The notes under the pieces were generated by a model. It made no database searches. It saw only the letters and a list, made by a program, of their open reading frames with translations, and was not told the DNA's origin. The translations under genes and the position numbers were made by a program. DNA of 64,000 nucleotides from Bacillota bacterium. GTDB taxonomy: Bacteria > Bacillota > SHA-98 > Ch115. The stretch is taken from contig JABLXA010000003.1 in assembly GCA_013178415.1 (NCBI GenBank), forward strand, positions 64,815-128,814, read 5' to 3'. Of the stretch, positions 62,400 through 64,000 are shown in pieces. Numbering within the stretch: position 1 is the first letter of the stretch; the number at the start of each line of letters is the position of its first letter.

Positions 62400-63611
62400 C
62401 TAGAACCTTATTGTAAGCTCAGCGGTCGCCATATTGGTCCTGGTATGAGCCTGATCCGAATCGCTGATTTCGGTGAAATCAATAAGCTTATACCCAAGGC
62501 TCAGGAGGGTGTCAGTGCCAAAAGAATAGCCGATCCCGAGGCTAGCCACCGATTTTGCGCTATCCTGCGACGGGTTGCTTCCGTCCTTGGCTAGAGTCTG
62601 CCAAAGAAAAGGAAGATCCAATTCCAGGCTGACCCCTGCTCCCTTCCCCAGGTTGAGGCCCTGCACCGACTGGTTGCGAGAGCGCGAGTATGAATAGCCA
62701 GCCTTTAAAAATGCACTATCGCCCAGTAGAAGGCTATAGTCGACACCCACTGTAGCAGTTCCTTTAGTAGAAGATTGCCCATCGTCTTGCGTCGCCGCCT
62801 GAGATAAGACATAGCCAGCGGAAATATTGGCAAGCTTGGACAGCGCATACTCGAGCCCGACGGACGCTATCACATCCTCCTTGTCGTCCTGCTGCCCGTC
62901 ACGGGAACTCCGCCCGGCGGGCGTTCCTTCAGGAGCAGCCCCGGGCTTGTCACTCTTTCCCTCCGGGTTCATGAGCACAGGGATCTTGAGTTCCGCCTTG
63001 ATACGATCTTGCGATAGCAGGGTGAATGTAGCCGGCTGGGCTTTCTCTTTGTCTTTCTTAGCCTCTGCCGGGGGAACAGCGGCAGGCAGATCTTCCTTGC
63101 CTGACAGCAAATCGGAAAGAGTAACTCCCGCGCCTGGATCCGCAAATGACCTGGGCAGCACCTGGGGGCTATGATCTGCAAATGAGATCTCCTGCACGGA
63201 TACCATGGCTAGTTCGCTAACAAATTCTGATCTCAATCGCTTTATAGCCTCTTTCTGCACGCTATTCAGCGCCACAGGGGGCTTTCGGGTCTCGATGGCG
63301 TTAGTGAGCCTAGATATGATGCATGCAATCTCGTACCGCGTGTAAAGCCTGTCACCGGAGAATGACCTCTCGCTATAACCTTCCACAAGGCCCATCCTGG
63401 CAAATTGGGCAATGTCATGGTAGATCCAGCTACCGCGCTCAACCAGAGCAAAGGGCCCCTCCCCTGAGATACCCGCGGGTTCCGGAGAAAAGGGGCCAGT
63501 TGAGGCCAGGGCTGCATAAGAATAAAGCGCACATATGAGCAAGGTCACAACCAATGTGGCCCGCATGATTGTAACCCATTTAGTTGTCTTTAGAGAAGCT
63601 ACGCCCACCAT
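62400..63611 (-). CDS. SLH-domain protein with predicted beta-barrel (OmpM-like)
   Basis: 403 residues from ATG 63611 (GAAGGG upstream). A signal peptide (ATLVVTLLICALYSYAALAS) is followed by one SLH domain (HDIAQFARMGLVEGYSERSF, then TRYEIACIISRLTNAI). A helical linker with Lys/Ala/Pro-rich stretches and a predicted C-terminal barrel (LSKLANISAGYVLS, LGDSAFLKAGYSYSRSRN, ASLGIGYSFGTDTLLSLGYK) end in an aromatic-terminated last strand (TAELTIRF). OmpM of Negativicutes has the same SLH-plus-porin plan, tethering the outer membrane to pyruvylated cell-wall polymer. The CsaB at 31123 would make that ligand. An upstream in-frame extension to 63830 crosses the repeat array and is not used. Confidence 0.8.
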   Translation of the reverse strand: MVGVASLKTTKWVTIMRATLVVTLLICALYSYAALASTGPFSPEPAGISGEGPFALVERGSWIYHDIAQFARMGLVEGYSERSFSGDRLYTRYEIACIISRLTNAIETRKPPVALNSVQKEAIKRLRSEFVSELAMVSVQEISFADHSPQVLPRSFADPGAGVTLSDLLSGKEDLPAAVPPAEAKKDKEKAQPATFTLLSQDRIKAELKIPVLMNPEGKSDKPGAAPEGTPAGRSSRDGQQDDKEDVIASVGLEYALSKLANISAGYVLSQAATQDDGQSSTKGTATVGVDYSLLLGDSAFLKAGYSYSRSRNQSVQGLNLGKGAGVSLELDLPFLWQTLAKDGSNPSQDSAKSVASLGIGYSFGTDTLLSLGYKLIDFTEISDSDQAHTRTNMATAELTIRF

Positions 63612-64000
63612 ATATCCCTTCAGATGAGAATAATCAATACGCCCGGCCCGATATAGATATTCGAACGGACGCACCCAAATCCGGGCCTCCAATATCACGG
63701 GAACCGAATTCTCTCTGCTGGAATCGAATTCCCTCGCCGGAGGCGATTCCCTCTGCCAAGAGCGATTTCCTCCGCCGGAAATGGGTTCCCTCCGCTGAAA
63801 ATGGCATCGCTCCGCTGGCTCTATGATCATTATCTATGTAGATAGTATTAGATAATATTCTCCTTCTTGCCGCCAGATCCCTGCTCAAATAGGCCCGGGT
63901 AAAATCAGTTTTTCCTTCCATTTTCCGGCAAAAAACCTTTCTGCTAATATTATAGCAACATAATCGTCATATGGTCTATCCGGGACCCTCAACCCAGCGG
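63612..64000. other. Region upstream of the SLH-barrel gene
   Basis: About 390 bp to the window end. It contains the six-unit 20-bp repeat (63701-63820) and A/T-rich sequence from 63830 on. ORFs here cross the repeats in two frames and have no coding signs. The promoter for the barrel gene is expected here but I could not define it with confidence. Confidence 0.6.
63701..63820. repeat. Six-unit, exactly 20-bp tandem repeat upstream of the SLH-barrel gene
   Basis: Units start at 63701, 63721, 63741, 63761, 63781 and 63801, each 20 bp. The shared core reads about CGATTCCCTCYGCYGG on the plus strand (GGCGGAGGGAATCG on the coding side). The spacing is invariant although bases differ at several positions. 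The period is not a multiple of three, so it is not protein-coding repetition. It ends about 90 bp before ATG 63611. Confidence 0.7.

Noticed and set aside
63634-63921. 95-codon reverse ORF and the upstream extension of the SLH-barrel frame
   Set aside because: They read through the 20-bp repeat array; the barrel gene has a signal peptide and SD at ATG 63611.

Overview
The window comes from an endospore-forming member of the Bacillota (Firmicutes) that appears to have an outer membrane. The Bacillota core is clear: SpoIIP (stage II sporulation), an alpha/beta-type small acid-soluble spore protein behind a sigma-G-like promoter, the comFA-comFC pair, a MinJ-like PDZ protein after ftsEX, CsaB and recD2. 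The diderm evidence is an LptD/OstA-like protein (59696..61300), an SLH-domain protein with a predicted beta-barrel like OmpM (62400..63611), and a second predicted secreted beta-barrel (9238..10713). Sporulation plus an LptD-like protein and an SLH porin fits diderm Firmicutes such as Limnochordia, Halanaerobiales or spore-forming Negativicutes. The exact taxon cannot be fixed from this window. I saw no tRNA, rRNA, insertion sequence, prophage or CRISPR array.

Layout. 1-9.2 kb: a copper-type P-ATPase cut by the window edge, then a forward run with an aminotransferase, a TPR protein, a methylthioadenosine salvage pair (nucleoside phosphorylase + deaminase), LemA, SpoIIP and a CBM25-like protein. 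9.2-15.6 kb: a secreted beta-barrel, gltX, a second aminotransferase, a Myb/SANT-like coiled-coil regulator and the SASP. 15.6-24.6 kb: typA and a uvrB-uvrA-uvrC cluster. 24.8-25.3 kb: a small ORF with an MNT-type nucleotidyltransferase. 25.3-40.6 kb, all reverse: hpf, secA, prfB (with its programmed frameshift), DUF2993, DUF5693, a CsaB-WecG fusion, then ftsE-ftsX-EnvC-like-CtpA-MinJ-like. This is a secretion, envelope and division block. 40.6-47.8 kb: a polar amino-acid ABC pair, a zinc-ribbon protein, a Gfo/Idh/MocA oxidoreductase, and an Lrp-regulated ABC operon. 47.8-53 kb: comFC, comFA and recD2. 53-55.9 kb: a cytosolic histidine kinase overlapping a REC-KaiC protein, behind a long leader that carries a cyclic-di-GMP-I riboswitch and two terminator-like hairpins. 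55.9-64 kb: a second Gfo/Idh/MocA protein, metK, galE and the outer-membrane cluster.

The most unusual system is the riboswitch-controlled pair at 53066..55886. A c-di-GMP aptamer with a terminator/antiterminator arrangement precedes a receiver domain that has Glu where the phosphoacceptor Asp should be. That receiver is fused to a RecA/KaiC-like ATPase and is translationally coupled to a membrane-free GAF-like histidine kinase. Second is the putative outer-membrane locus at the right end, where a six-copy, exactly 20-bp-phased repeat lies upstream of the SLH barrel gene.
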